A DNA stretch of 64,000 nt, from contig NZ_JBAJNO010000008.1 of assembly GCF_036880985.1 (NCBI RefSeq), forward strand, positions 1,923,500 to 1,987,499, written 5' to 3'. This DNA is from Limibacter armeniacum (GTDB lineage: Bacteria; Bacteroidota; Bacteroidia; Cytophagales; Flammeovirgaceae). Under the pieces are notes generated by a model. It was not told where the DNA came from. It ran no database searches and was given only the letters and a program-made list of their open reading frames with translations. The translations under genes and the position numbers were made by a program. Shown here piece after piece: positions 45,435 to 54,638 of this stretch; the stretch's first letter is position 1; each line of letters begins with the position of its first letter.

Positions 45435-45904
45435 ATTAGGCTTTGATAGTGGTGGGTTGTGGTAATCTGATAGTGTTATTGGTAAATAAATTTTAATAAA
45501 ATAATGCGAGAATACCTATGGTCGAATAAGGTAACTCACTTTTCATATCTAAAAGGAGTGGAATTATGGGACTTATAGCTTAACAATGAGTAGCTGTGGT
45601 GCAGGAAAGACATTAAGATTGAATCAAGAAGAGGGGAAGGGTGTATTGCTTCAGCTTAAAGGTCAAACGTTGTTTTCTAGTTTTAAAGATGTATGCACAT
45701 GGTCTTTATAGAGAGTTCAAAACAGTTAAAAAGAAGTGTTTGAGAATCATAAAAATGTTATATAATCTAAAAATCAGGCAATTGCGATTTATTATTTGGC
45801 GTTTAAATCGTTAATTAAACTTTAGAAAGTAGCACGAATTTAAGTTGAATCATAGAAGCATTCGCGTCAATAAGTTGATTTTCGGCTTAACACAGAGAGA
45901 GGAT
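45435..45904 (+). other. Intergenic gap, one doubtful 41-codon ORF
   Basis: A frame from ATG 45586 to a stop at 45709-45711 (begins MSSCGAGKTL) has no ribosome-binding site or recognisable likeness. The gap is otherwise AT-rich with no hairpin or repeat I could identify. Confidence 0.3.
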
Positions 45905-46423
45905 ATGAAGACTAACAACATTATAAAATACTTTTTGATCGTACTGGGAACAGTTGTGATCAGTCCATTAACAACCTATGCACAATCATCTTCGGTCAAA
46001 CCTGCTAAAGAGCCTGATATTAAAATTGAGGTAAATGAACAGAAAGATGATCAGGGAAATATAATCGGGTACGATTCTACATTTACCTATACCTATACTG
46101 ATGAATATGGAGGTAAAACAGTAGTGAAAAGACATCGGTCGCATATGGTAGGGGGAGATTCTGCCATAAGCCAAATGTTTGGGCCGGACATTAAGGGGGC
46201 TAACTCACAAGAAGCAGACCCTTTTGATGATCCATTCTTTCATCAATTCAGTGATACGGACAAAGAATTTGATTCTCTTTTAAATGAGCAGGAGCTGAAG
46301 AATGATTCGTTTTTCAGTAAATCACCTGAAGAGATGAAAAAAATGATGATAGATCGTCACCAAAAACTAATGAATCAGTTAAATCAGCCTGATATAAGAG
46401 GCAATTATTCTGATGAAAAATAA
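45905..46423 (+). CDS. Hypothetical secreted protein
   Basis: ATG at 45905 chosen because it gives a signal peptide (IIKYFLIVLGTVVISPLTTYA) and follows GAGAGGAT. The longer frame from TTG at 45845 would bury it. The mature part (~150 aa) is acidic and polar, with YDSTFTYTYTDEYGG and a Met/Lys/Gln-rich C-terminal helix (PEEMKKMMIDRHQKLMNQL). No known domain. It is probably periplasmic or lipid-free extracellular. It stands alone, with a terminator behind it. Confidence 0.7.
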   Translation: MKTNNIIKYFLIVLGTVVISPLTTYAQSSSVKPAKEPDIKIEVNEQKDDQGNIIGYDSTFTYTYTDEYGGKTVVKRHRSHMVGGDSAISQMFGPDIKGANSQEADPFDDPFFHQFSDTDKEFDSLLNEQELKNDSFFSKSPEEMKKMMIDRHQKLMNQLNQPDIRGNYSDEK

Positions 46424-46464
46424 TTCAAAGTGATTATTAGGGAGAGGGAGAAACAAGAAGGTAA

Positions 46465-46499
46465 CCCCTGTAAGGCAAGGCTTTGCAGGGGATTTTTTT
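46465..46499 (+). terminator. Rho-independent terminator of the 45905 gene
   Basis: CCCCTGTAAGGC / GCTTTGCAGGGG (two G-T pairs) followed by ATTTTTTT. Confidence 0.85.
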
Positions 46500-46505
46500 G
46501 TCTGA

Positions 46506-47909
46506 TCAATAAAATAAATTATTGCTTGAAACCACAATGCCATCAGAATCGGCATAAATGAAATTGCCATCTTCCAACGAAATATCAGCGATATTGAGGT
46601 AAGTATTTCTTTCATGAATTTCTTGGTCGGGCGGTGTATACATCGGAAAGGTTGCCAAGGCCTTTATCCCAACAGGAATTCTTTTGATAGCTTCCCAGTT
46701 TCGGACAGTACCATAAACTACAATACCTTCCCAGCTGTAGTCATGCGCCAACCTGACTTGATCCAATCCAATGATGGCATTTCTGAGTAAGCCGCCGTTG
46801 TCGATAACCAAAACTTTCCCTTTACCACCTTCTCTCAGCACATCCTCAACTGCTTCGGTAAAGTTTGCCCGAATAGTCACTACCTTACCATGAAATGTTT
46901 TGACCAGTCCACCGTAGAGCTTGAAAATAGGAGAGGCAGCTTGTACCTTTTCAGGATATAGGTCACACAACAATGCTGTTTGGATACTTCTATTTCGTTC
47001 AAGTATAGAGCTTTCCAAAAAGTGCAAAGCATCATTGGCAGACCTTTCAGGGACTTCTTCCATTGGAATATGGCCAACCCCTTCATAAATAATCAGTTGT
47101 GAGTTGATTAGGCTATAATTGAACTTGTAGGCATTGGCAATAGGTATCCATCTGTCATGGTCTCCCCAAAGTACCAAGGTTGGAGTCTCTATTTCTTTTA
47201 CATGCTTGGAACTGTCATCAAAGTTGGCATTGGCAATGGTCAAAAAAGCCTCCCTGTTTCCCTTACGGGATGTCATATCGTGATAGCGTTGAATTGTTTT
47301 CTTTGAAATACGGGAAGGGTCTCCATAGGCATTTCGTAAAAAAATTTCAGTTACTTTTTTAGGTGTGTTGACGATCTCAGCCAACGACTTAAGTTGCGGA
47401 ATGCCTTTGAGTATTGGATTCTGAAATAGTTTGAATGCAAGAGGAATACTGTCCTTGTCATTGAAGCCTGCAGCGTCAATCAGAATCATTCTTCTTACAA
47501 TTCGAGGATAACGGTAGGCAAACTCCCAGGTGATCCATCCGCCAAGTGAACTACCAGCCATATAGCATTTGTCAATGCCTATTTGGTCAAGAAATGCTTT
47601 TAGGAAGTTTACATAAGTGCCAACGGAGTAAACACGGTCAGGTCGTGGCCCTGTAAGTCCAAAGCCAGGAAGATCAAGCCTAATGATACGGTATCGGTGT
47701 TTGAGTAATTCAGTCCAGCCATCCCATGTATGTAAAGAGGCAAATGTTCCATGTAGCAAAACCAAAGGAAATCCTTTTCCTTCATCACGGTAATGTACTT
47801 TCATATTTTGCAGTTCAAGAAACTGCGAATACTCGTTGGTGTAAGTGAGGTCAATCATTATGGGGTTGCCAATAGTTTGAAAGAATGCAACATCAGTTTC
47901 AGTATCCAA
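46506..47909 (-). CDS. Fusion of alpha/beta-hydrolase and RraA-like domain
   Basis: 467 aa in one uninterrupted frame. Residues ~35-300 are an alpha/beta-hydrolase: LLHGTFASLHTWDGW, nucleophile motif GSSLGG (S121), GDHDRW (D252) and GVGHIP (H280). Residues ~306-467 are RraA-like: TALLCDLYPEKVQ, GKVVTIRA, GGKGKVLVIDNGGLLRNAI, GIVVYGTVRN and the C-terminal IYADSDGIVVS. RraA-fold proteins are either regulators of RNase E or metal-dependent HMG/oxaloacetate-type aldolases. GGLLRNAI and the Arg in VRNW match positions used by the aldolases. The two domains are normally separate proteins, so the fusion suggests consecutive steps on one substrate (inference). ATG at 47858 is an alternative start. 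Confidence 0.85.
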   Translation of the reverse strand: MDTETDVAFFQTIGNPIMIDLTYTNEYSQFLELQNMKVHYRDEGKGFPLVLLHGTFASLHTWDGWTELLKHRYRIIRLDLPGFGLTGPRPDRVYSVGTYVNFLKAFLDQIGIDKCYMAGSSLGGWITWEFAYRYPRIVRRMILIDAAGFNDKDSIPLAFKLFQNPILKGIPQLKSLAEIVNTPKKVTEIFLRNAYGDPSRISKKTIQRYHDMTSRKGNREAFLTIANANFDDSSKHVKEIETPTLVLWGDHDRWIPIANAYKFNYSLINSQLIIYEGVGHIPMEEVPERSANDALHFLESSILERNRSIQTALLCDLYPEKVQAASPIFKLYGGLVKTFHGKVVTIRANFTEAVEDVLREGGKGKVLVIDNGGLLRNAIIGLDQVRLAHDYSWEGIVVYGTVRNWEAIKRIPVGIKALATFPMYTPPDQEIHERNTYLNIADISLEDGNFIYADSDGIVVSSNNLFY

Positions 47910-47969
47910 ACATTGTATTGTACCCTAAAGGTAAATAGGTTTGTCCGTTACAAGATAATGAATATTGCT

Positions 47970-49964
47970 TCATTCAAAAGGAAGGGCCTTTGGTTTTTTT
48001 GTATCAAAGTCTTCCAAGTTCAAACTAAAGTGTGTACCCACTTCGATCATAAAATGTGGGGAATTATTGAAGGTCTTGGTCAGGTAACCTGCTTTCAGCT
48101 CAAAAGTATTGAAGACAAGGTGTTCGTTACGAACCCTGATTCCTCCACCAAAAGTACTGAACTTGTCACTTTTCAGCAGGTTGTCATTGCTTTTGTCAGC
48201 CAGAAAAGCAAAGTCTCCAAATGTGAAAAAGGCAAATCGAAACCCATAGGAATACCAAGGAGCAAAAAGCACAGTTTCAGCATTGATCAACAATCTTTTT
48301 TGTCCTCGCATTTCATTTCCAGAAAGTCCGGATATACCATGTCCTCTATCAACCTGAAGGCCATCATTTTCAAACATGTTTAGTCCCAATACATATGAAG
48401 TATTTAGGAAGAAACGACCTGAAGTATTGCCAAGGTTAAAAAGGTGTGTAAAGTAATTTAGTTCTGTTGTGATGGTGGTTTGCTCAGGTTTTTGGTTTCT
48501 GATAAACGTTCCTGTTTCAACTGCTCCTCTCAAATAACCGAGAGAACCAATAAATTTTCCTCCTTTAGCAGCGCCACCCATATAGAATCTTTCTCCAAAC
48601 TCACTGCTTTCAAGTCCACCTGAAACCGAAAGTCTGTATCCTACAGGAATATCTTCTGTACGACCGTAACCGAAAATCAGGTTAGATTTTACATAGTTTC
48701 TGGAAGATCGGCTTACTTCAGTTAGGTAAAGGTTATAATTGTGGTATTTGTACCAGCTATTGATATCAACATCAGATGGTCTTAGCAGATACTTCTGATA
48801 ATAAACTCTTGTTGCCAGTTCAGTTCTTACCCTGCTGCCATCAGGTTTTCTTTTAAGTGAAAGCGTTTGACCGAACCATAAATCCGCAAAATTATAGCTG
48901 TCATCCTGAAAAGTGGAGTCTTCTTGTATCCTTTCATTTCGTAGCAGTACACTACCCACTTGTACACCACCAGCAAATTTATCTTCAGGGGTAACAAAAG
49001 GCTTCTCTACAGCAACAGTTGTGGCTTTCATCTCAAAGTCATCGCGATGAAGGAATTGAGCGTTTACAAACTTACCGGCAATGTTGTTGACCTTGTAGCC
49101 CATTGTCCAGCCAAAAGGTTTATCTTCTGAGGTGCCATTGACACGAACACCCGCCATAGCTGTTTGTCCCAGTCCCATAAAGTTCTGGTCGTAGAGCGAT
49201 GCATTAAAGCGATCGGTACTTCTTGGAGAAACACTACCACCAATTGACCATTGGTCTTTGACGATGACTTCGATATCTACTGTAGCTTCATCAACTTCAC
49301 ATACTTTGATGACTGCGTCTTCAATAAATGGAAGGGAACGCAAAAGGCGCTCATTATCTTCCAGCTTTTGACTGTTCAGGTATTCAAATGAGTCAAAAAG
49401 CAAGTTTTTCTTGATGACGTGTTCTCTTGTGCGGGTATGTAGCTTATTACCCAACTTTCCTACAGCAGTTGAAGCTTTCCTGTTAGGGTTTCTAACGTTA
49501 CCGTCAAATGGTTTCAGCCTTACAATATTGACATGTCGTATGATTTTACCTTCATGACATTCATGCACAGGCGCATCCTCCAATATAACAGGACTTTCTG
49601 TAGTTGAATAGGAATAATTTCTGATAAGCCAACCATGTAACCTTGAGGTTAACCGGTTGTTATCAGCTTTATATTTTAGGGTATGATAAAATGCTTCAGA
49701 TTTTTGGGTATCAACGCTGTCACGCAGAAACTCCTTTTGGTAGATTAAGTCCAGTAGAGAGTCTTTTTGTTGCAAATCGATCTGCTTTCTCTTGATTGCC
49801 AAGGAAGGGGAAATCGCAAAAGCCTTTGTAGAGTCAGCCTGTACTTTTGACTGTGACCAGCATAGTTTTGGACAATGAAGCAAAACAAGCGTCAACAAGC
49901 AGCAGAATGCTTTGCCTGAAGAGCTTTGAGTTTTATTAAAATGCTTTGCTAAATTAATCTTCAT
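47970..49964 (-). CDS. Omp85/BamA-TamA-like outer-membrane protein
   Basis: 664 aa. Signal peptide with hydrophobic stretch FCCLLTLVLLHCPKLCW, a linker, then a POTRA-like segment (~195-265: LLFDSFEYLNSQ, LLRSLPFIEDAVIKV, VDIEVIVKDQWS). The remaining ~400 residues alternate polar and apolar as in a 16-stranded barrel, with Gly-rich turns and aromatic strand ends. It is shorter than BamA (one or two POTRAs), so it is more likely a TamA-like or lineage-specific Omp85 protein used in outer-membrane assembly or transport. The terminal residues PFE are not the classic aromatic C-terminus. It lies 60 bp upstream of the hydrolase-RraA gene on the same strand and may be co-transcribed. Confidence 0.75.
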   Translation of the reverse strand: MKINLAKHFNKTQSSSGKAFCCLLTLVLLHCPKLCWSQSKVQADSTKAFAISPSLAIKRKQIDLQQKDSLLDLIYQKEFLRDSVDTQKSEAFYHTLKYKADNNRLTSRLHGWLIRNYSYSTTESPVILEDAPVHECHEGKIIRHVNIVRLKPFDGNVRNPNRKASTAVGKLGNKLHTRTREHVIKKNLLFDSFEYLNSQKLEDNERLLRSLPFIEDAVIKVCEVDEATVDIEVIVKDQWSIGGSVSPRSTDRFNASLYDQNFMGLGQTAMAGVRVNGTSEDKPFGWTMGYKVNNIAGKFVNAQFLHRDDFEMKATTVAVEKPFVTPEDKFAGGVQVGSVLLRNERIQEDSTFQDDSYNFADLWFGQTLSLKRKPDGSRVRTELATRVYYQKYLLRPSDVDINSWYKYHNYNLYLTEVSRSSRNYVKSNLIFGYGRTEDIPVGYRLSVSGGLESSEFGERFYMGGAAKGGKFIGSLGYLRGAVETGTFIRNQKPEQTTITTELNYFTHLFNLGNTSGRFFLNTSYVLGLNMFENDGLQVDRGHGISGLSGNEMRGQKRLLINAETVLFAPWYSYGFRFAFFTFGDFAFLADKSNDNLLKSDKFSTFGGGIRVRNEHLVFNTFELKAGYLTKTFNNSPHFMIEVGTHFSLNLEDFDTKKPKALPFE

Positions 49965-50247
49965 ATGCTGAATGAATAAACCTTTTACCGCTGTTGGGTA
50001 CCTTCAAATATAGTACTGTGCGTCAGTACCTTCAAGAAGCAGTAATTAAAGTAAGTTATAATGTGACTTAAAAGATGTTAAGAGTCGTAGGGATCAACTG
50101 ACAGGAATTATAATATATTAAAATTAATGGTATTAATTATCAGGTTTGTTGATGACTCTTGTTAAAAGGAATTATGAACTGTGTTTGTTACTTGTTTATT
50201 TTGTCGATACACTAAAATAACAATTTCAACTAAAAATAATTCATTTT

Positions 50248-50787
50248 ATGAGAATCATAAGGGCATTTTCTTTGGGAGTGTTGTTGGCTTTGGGAATTTT
50301 TGCCCTGATAGCGCTGATGTTGCCTTCAAAGTATGAGTTAGAGCAGAGTGTTTTGATAGCAGCTCCAGCAACTGAAGTGTTTGATCAGATTAATGAATTG
50401 CGCAATTGGGATCATTGGGCTTTTGTTAATACTGAAAATGATCAGCGACTGGCGGTAAATTATACAGGTCCTTCGAAAGGAGTAGGATGTAGAATGACTT
50501 GGCAATTGGAGGATGGAAGCGTCAGCCATTTGGAAGTCGTAAAAGCAATGCCTCCAATATCAGTGGAAGTGAGGTTGGTAACCAATGATGGAGCTTTTGT
50601 TTCAGACGGAGCTTTTACCATTGAAGAGGGAGCAGGGCAAACTTTAGTGAAGTGGAAAGAAACTGGTGATTTTGGATTTAACTTATTTGCACGATTTATT
50701 GCTTCAGTTGGAGGATTTAAAGAAGAAATGTCCAAAAACTATCAACAAGCACTCTCAGTTTTAAAACAATACTGTGAAAAGCAGTAA
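50248..50787 (+). CDS. SRPBCC-family protein with N-terminal membrane anchor
   Basis: 179 aa. TM helix ~7-27, then the typical start of a polyketide-cyclase/START-like domain (SVLIAAPATEVFDQI, NWDHWAF), a middle WKETGDFGFNLF and a C-terminal long helix (EEMSKNYQQALSVLKQYCE). Proteins of this kind bind small hydrophobic molecules; in most cases the ligand is unknown. It is divergent from its upstream neighbour. A dyad at 50843 follows. Confidence 0.8.
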   Translation: MRIIRAFSLGVLLALGIFALIALMLPSKYELEQSVLIAAPATEVFDQINELRNWDHWAFVNTENDQRLAVNYTGPSKGVGCRMTWQLEDGSVSHLEVVKAMPPISVEVRLVTNDGAFVSDGAFTIEEGAGQTLVKWKETGDFGFNLFARFIASVGGFKEEMSKNYQQALSVLKQYCEKQ

Positions 50788-50842
50788 CCTTTACAGGTAA
50801 ATATTTGTGTTGTGTTTAGAAGATTTTAACAGATCAGGCGGA

Positions 50843-50878
50843 CGATTTTCCATCAAATATTGTTTTGATGGAAAATCG
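50843..50878. terminator. 15-bp perfect dyad between two plus-strand genes
   Basis: CGATTTTCCATCAAA / TTTGATGGAAAATCG with a six-base loop. There is no T-run behind it, so it is a less certain terminator; a regulatory dyad for the next gene is possible. Confidence 0.5.
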
Positions 50879-50951
50879 CTGTTACCAATGTTTTCAGTAG
50901 GCTTCATCATGTAAGCTTATGTGGCAGCGATGTGACCAAACTGTAGCTGCT

Positions 50952-51911
50952 ATGAAAAAACTACTTACCATTATTACCCTGATTAGCCTGACTTTTATTG
51001 ATATGCCTGCATTCTGTCAGGAAGAGAATCCAGCAAAGGAAAAAAGTTCGGTAGAAAAGACAGCAGAGGATATTGGCAATCTATTTAAAAAGAAGAAGCA
51101 ACCAACCGAAGCAGTCAAAGACAAACAGGAAGAGGAAGCCCTGAAAATGTGGAAAGATATGGCTACCAGAGGTGGAGACAGTCAGGATCTTCTAGATAAT
51201 ATCAGGGATGACTATTCATTTGATACCCGCCTGCATTACGAAATCGTCTCGAAAGAAACCAAAGGTGATAAAGAACACCACGCTGATGTGGTCTACCATA
51301 TCAGCGACAAGGAACGCTATATGGCATTGGAACCGTTGGTGGGAGACAGTGAAAGTACGGAAGGAATGGAAGTGATGTCCGTATTTGATACTGAAAATAA
51401 AGTGATGCTCAATTTTACAAAAGACAATAAAGGTGAGCGTCAGGCAATCGCTATGAGCCTTGATCCTGATCATCATACTATGGATGAGGAATCTCGTCGT
51501 GTAATGGAAGAATACACTATGCAGGATGAGGATAATGAAAGTGAGGTAACAGAGCTTGAGTTCAAGAAAACAGGTCGGGTTAAACAAATTAACGGTTTAA
51601 ACTCTGAGGAGTATCAGGCAGAAGACAAAGACAGCAAGATCAATATCTGGCTGGCAAAAGTAGACTTCTCAACGACCATGATGCCGGGTGGTTTCCGACA
51701 GTCACCAGAGTTGGCGGACATGTTGGGTGATATTCCTGTAGGTGAAAACATGTTGATGACTGAAATGACAGCATTGGACAAGAAGGAAAATGAAACAACA
51801 ACGATCACTTTAAAGGGACTAGGAAAGTCTGATGTAAAGATCAATACACATGATTACAGCATTTACCCAATTGCACAACCAATGGGAATGCCTACTCCAG
51901 ACAAAGAATAG
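50952..51911 (+). CDS. Secreted protein, DUF4412-like
   Basis: ATG at 50952 gives a good signal peptide (LLTIITLISLTFIDMPAFC). The frame runs upstream to 50919 but that would precede it. The mature part has a charged linker, then a beta-rich domain from ~90: FDTRLHYEIV, SVFDTENKVMLNFT, GLNSEEYQAEDKDSKINIWLA and the late MTEMTALDKKENETTTITL. This resembles the Bacteroidota DUF4412 fold (secreted, LolA/LppX-like shape). Function unknown. It probably forms its own unit, with a hairpin at 51952. Confidence 0.65.
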   Translation: MKKLLTIITLISLTFIDMPAFCQEENPAKEKSSVEKTAEDIGNLFKKKKQPTEAVKDKQEEEALKMWKDMATRGGDSQDLLDNIRDDYSFDTRLHYEIVSKETKGDKEHHADVVYHISDKERYMALEPLVGDSESTEGMEVMSVFDTENKVMLNFTKDNKGERQAIAMSLDPDHHTMDEESRRVMEEYTMQDEDNESEVTELEFKKTGRVKQINGLNSEEYQAEDKDSKINIWLAKVDFSTTMMPGGFRQSPELADMLGDIPVGENMLMTEMTALDKKENETTTITLKGLGKSDVKINTHDYSIYPIAQPMGMPTPDKE

Positions 51912-51951
51912 TCATCAAAATTACATTCAAGACTTCATTATCTTTGTCTTG

Positions 51952-51992
51952 AACCCGATAGCGGATCGCAAAGGGTGATCGCTATCGGGTTT
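51952..51992 (+). terminator. Hairpin between the DUF4412-like gene and pflA
   Basis: AACCCGATAGCGGATC / GATCGCTATCGGGTT followed by TATTTG. It is strong in pairing but T-poor. It ends 30 bp before the pflA start, so it could also affect pflA expression. Confidence 0.65.
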
Positions 51993-52021
51993 ATTTGTAT
52001 ACGCCAAATGATCAAAAAACT

Positions 52022-52798
52022 ATGATTTTACCCCAACAGGATGCATCTTTTTTAAATGAGCAGGAGCTGGACTTGCTTAGAATTCATTCCATTGAAACCT
52101 TTGGAACCCATGATGGACCAGGTATCAGGTTGGTTGTATTTGCCCAAGGCTGCCAATTCAGGTGCCTATATTGCCATAACCCTGATACTTTAGATGTAAA
52201 AGGCGGAAAAATTATCACTTTGGATGAGATTGTGAAAAGAGCTGAAAACATGAAAAGTTATTTCAGAAGAGGGGGAGGAGTAACTGTTTCAGGTGGTGAG
52301 CCGCTTTTGCAAAGACGTAAGCTGATTCATCTATTTGAGAAGTTAAAGGAGAAGGAAATCCACACCTGTTTGGATACCAATGGAAGGCTTATCAATGATG
52401 AAGTAAAACAGTTATTGGATATGACCGACCTTGTCTTGTTAGACATCAAACATATCAATGAGGAAGTCCACAAGAAACTTACCGCTGTATCGAATGAATC
52501 AACCTTGAAGCTGGCTGAATATAGGGAAGCTTCAGGCAAGCCTATGTGGCTTCGTTATGTGTTAGTGCCCGGATGGACTGATCAGGAAGAGTACTTGCAT
52601 GAGCTGGGACAACATTTCAAGGATTACAAGCAGGTAGAAAAGATTGAAATTTTGCCTTATCACAAGCTTGGAGTACATAAATGGAAAGAATTGGGAATGG
52701 AATATCAACTGAAAGACGTTGAGTCGCCCACTGAGGAAAGTAAACAGAAAGCGCAAGCGATTTTCAGCCAATATTTCAGAGAAGTTATTTTGAAGTAA
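52022..52798 (+). CDS. pflA: Pyruvate formate-lyase activating enzyme
   Basis: ATG at 52022 chosen over TTG at 51995, since homologues begin close to the HSIETFGTHDGPGIR motif. 258 aa. The radical-SAM cluster motif is CQFRCLYC (C44, C48, C51 in C-x3-C-x2-C), followed by HNPDTLD and SGGEPLLQ. It uses a 4Fe-4S cluster and S-adenosylmethionine to install the glycyl radical on pyruvate formate-lyase during anaerobic growth. The usual partner pflB is not in this window. It lies convergent to the GSCFA gene with 14 bp between the stops. Confidence 0.9.
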   Translation: MILPQQDASFLNEQELDLLRIHSIETFGTHDGPGIRLVVFAQGCQFRCLYCHNPDTLDVKGGKIITLDEIVKRAENMKSYFRRGGGVTVSGGEPLLQRRKLIHLFEKLKEKEIHTCLDTNGRLINDEVKQLLDMTDLVLLDIKHINEEVHKKLTAVSNESTLKLAEYREASGKPMWLRYVLVPGWTDQEEYLHELGQHFKDYKQVEKIEILPYHKLGVHKWKELGMEYQLKDVESPTEESKQKAQAIFSQYFREVILK

Positions 52799-52812
52799 AC
52801 AACATGCGCAGG

Positions 52813-53799
52813 CTATTGGAAGCTATTGATATAGGCTTCCAAGTCTGCGATTTCTTCTTCCACATTTACCTCTGTTACCTGCTTGAGTTTGGTCAATGTA
52901 TTTTGCAGAAACTTCTGGTGGGCGAGCGTTTCAGGATTGAATGGACGGTGTGAAAGAGCTTTCCTGATTTTATCCCATTTAGGCATAAACAACTTGGCAC
53001 CCTCCTCGAAACAGCTTTCCACAAACCTTTCCCAGATGTAGTCAATCGCCATTTCAGAAGGATGAACCATATCAGAGGCGAAAAAGCGGTAGTCTCTTAA
53101 GTCGTCCAATAACAACTCATATGATGGAAAGTAACTGACATTTTGAAATTGCTGCTCCAACTGATGACAAGCTAGCCTAAGGATAGATTTACTCAGGTTG
53201 TTTTCAGGAATCCCATTTCTTGTATGACGAACAGGACTTACAGTCAGAATAACTTGCGTATAGGAAGGAAACAAGTGGTATATCTCTTTAAACCCCGATA
53301 CAATTTGTTCTACTGTCAGCAACTCTTGTGTAAACTCTTTTTGAGGGATTTTGTGGCAGTTGGCAACTATCTCATTCTTTTTGTTTAGCCTGAAGACAAA
53401 TGCAGTCCCAAATGTCAGGATTAAGAAGTTAGTGCTCCCAATAGCTCTGCCCACTTTTCTTACCTGATTATTGATCTTGTTGTGAAGGGTTTCTTCGTTA
53501 GCTGCTGATAAATCAGAATGAAAGTCAAAATGCCTATGTATACCTTCCACTTCAGTAAAAAGGTTTGTCTTCAGTTTTTCAAGTCCTGCGGCAATCCGAA
53601 TGAGTTTAAAGGCAGACAATGGATTGAAAATGACCCCAAAAGGGTTGATTTCCGCCTTGAATTTGTAGTAAGTCAGTTTCTCTCCAATATTATCAGAAAA
53701 ACAGGAGCCTATAGAAAGTAGGTTGCTGTTAAGGCTGATTTTCTGTCCGTTATACTGAATAGGAAAAGTAGTTCTAAAAGTTTTATCCTTGCTGTTCAT
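52813..53799 (-). CDS. GSCFA-domain protein
   Basis: ATG at 53799 (before NSKDKTFRT) fits homologues better than the one at 53826. 328 aa. The hallmark SIGSCFSDNIG near residue 30 defines the GSCFA family, a SGNH-hydrolase-like group common in Bacteroidota. PFGVIFNPLSA, ILTFGTAFVFRL, LTVSPVRH and SDMVHPSEMAIDYIW (a late Asp-x-x-His, as in SGNH enzymes) are in order. It is probably a cytoplasmic esterase-like enzyme; substrate not established. Confidence 0.88.
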   Translation of the reverse strand: MNSKDKTFRTTFPIQYNGQKISLNSNLLSIGSCFSDNIGEKLTYYKFKAEINPFGVIFNPLSAFKLIRIAAGLEKLKTNLFTEVEGIHRHFDFHSDLSAANEETLHNKINNQVRKVGRAIGSTNFLILTFGTAFVFRLNKKNEIVANCHKIPQKEFTQELLTVEQIVSGFKEIYHLFPSYTQVILTVSPVRHTRNGIPENNLSKSILRLACHQLEQQFQNVSYFPSYELLLDDLRDYRFFASDMVHPSEMAIDYIWERFVESCFEEGAKLFMPKWDKIRKALSHRPFNPETLAHQKFLQNTLTKLKQVTEVNVEEEIADLEAYINSFQ

Positions 53800-54096
53800 G
53801 TCTTGCCTGATAGGTATCAATGGCAAGTTACAAAGTGTTTTGTTGCTTTCAAGCTAAATCTTGGAAGGAGCCGTTTGTTTTTGGTATTTCGGTGAATGAG
53901 AAATCATAACATTCTATATGGAATAATTTTGGGGTAATTTGAAATGTTATGTCATGTAGTAATTGTATATTCGAAGGTTTATTTACACGAACTCCAAAGA
54001 AAGATAAAAGGGTAGCATTGTTTTTGTAATTTCTTGACAAGACTTGTTATCAGATTATCATAAATAATCCATTATTCATTGCTTTAACGATATTTT

Positions 54097-54603
54097 ATGA
54101 GTGGAGAGTCAATTGGGTTTCCTGCCAAATTCTCTTACAGAAAAGTAGTGCAGGAACTTCATAGGATTTATCCTAAAAAGAAGTTTTACTATACAGACTG
54201 GACATTGGAAGTCAATATTCACTTTGATGGGTTTCACTTTATAGAAACCAATATTGACAAAGGGTATGACATGGCTGGTGAAGATTATATTTTCCTGACT
54301 TTTGGAGACAGGGACAACAATTTTCCATTAATGATGATGATGGAAAATACACCTGAGGAGAACAGTATGGAACGTGAAATCTATACCGCCTTTAAACTGT
54401 CTCGAGCTTTTAATTGTAAAACAGTGACGGCAGTTTGCCCTGAGAGGTTTGCCATTAGTGAATTTAGTGGGTTGATGTTTGATGGTGAAGTTGTCTACAG
54501 GATCAATGAATGGACAGATGGGGAAGAGGTAGAAATTGAAAAGGAATTGGATATTTCTATTTATCCGTTTGATGAGCAAGGAAGTATAATTAACCTGTTG
54601 TAG
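54097..54603 (+). CDS. Hypothetical cytoplasmic protein
   Basis: 168 aa, acidic, no signal peptide or TM segment. The pattern of alternating strands with aromatic residues (FYYTDWTLEVNIHFDGFHFI, YIFLTFGDRD) suggests an alpha+beta fold. No family recognised. It is followed 35 bp later by an SRPBCC-like gene on the same strand, so the two are probably an operon. Coding is supported by its length, composition and consistent spacing. Confidence 0.6.
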   Translation: MSGESIGFPAKFSYRKVVQELHRIYPKKKFYYTDWTLEVNIHFDGFHFIETNIDKGYDMAGEDYIFLTFGDRDNNFPLMMMMENTPEENSMEREIYTAFKLSRAFNCKTVTAVCPERFAISEFSGLMFDGEVVYRINEWTDGEEVEIEKELDISIYPFDEQGSIINLL

Positions 54604-54638
54604 ACCAATTTAAATTTTTATGCAGAAGGATATTTCTA

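Noticed and set aside
47793-48383. 196-codon frame opposite the Omp85-like and hydrolase-RraA genes
   Set aside because: Shadow of two well-supported genes, with no recognisable domain.
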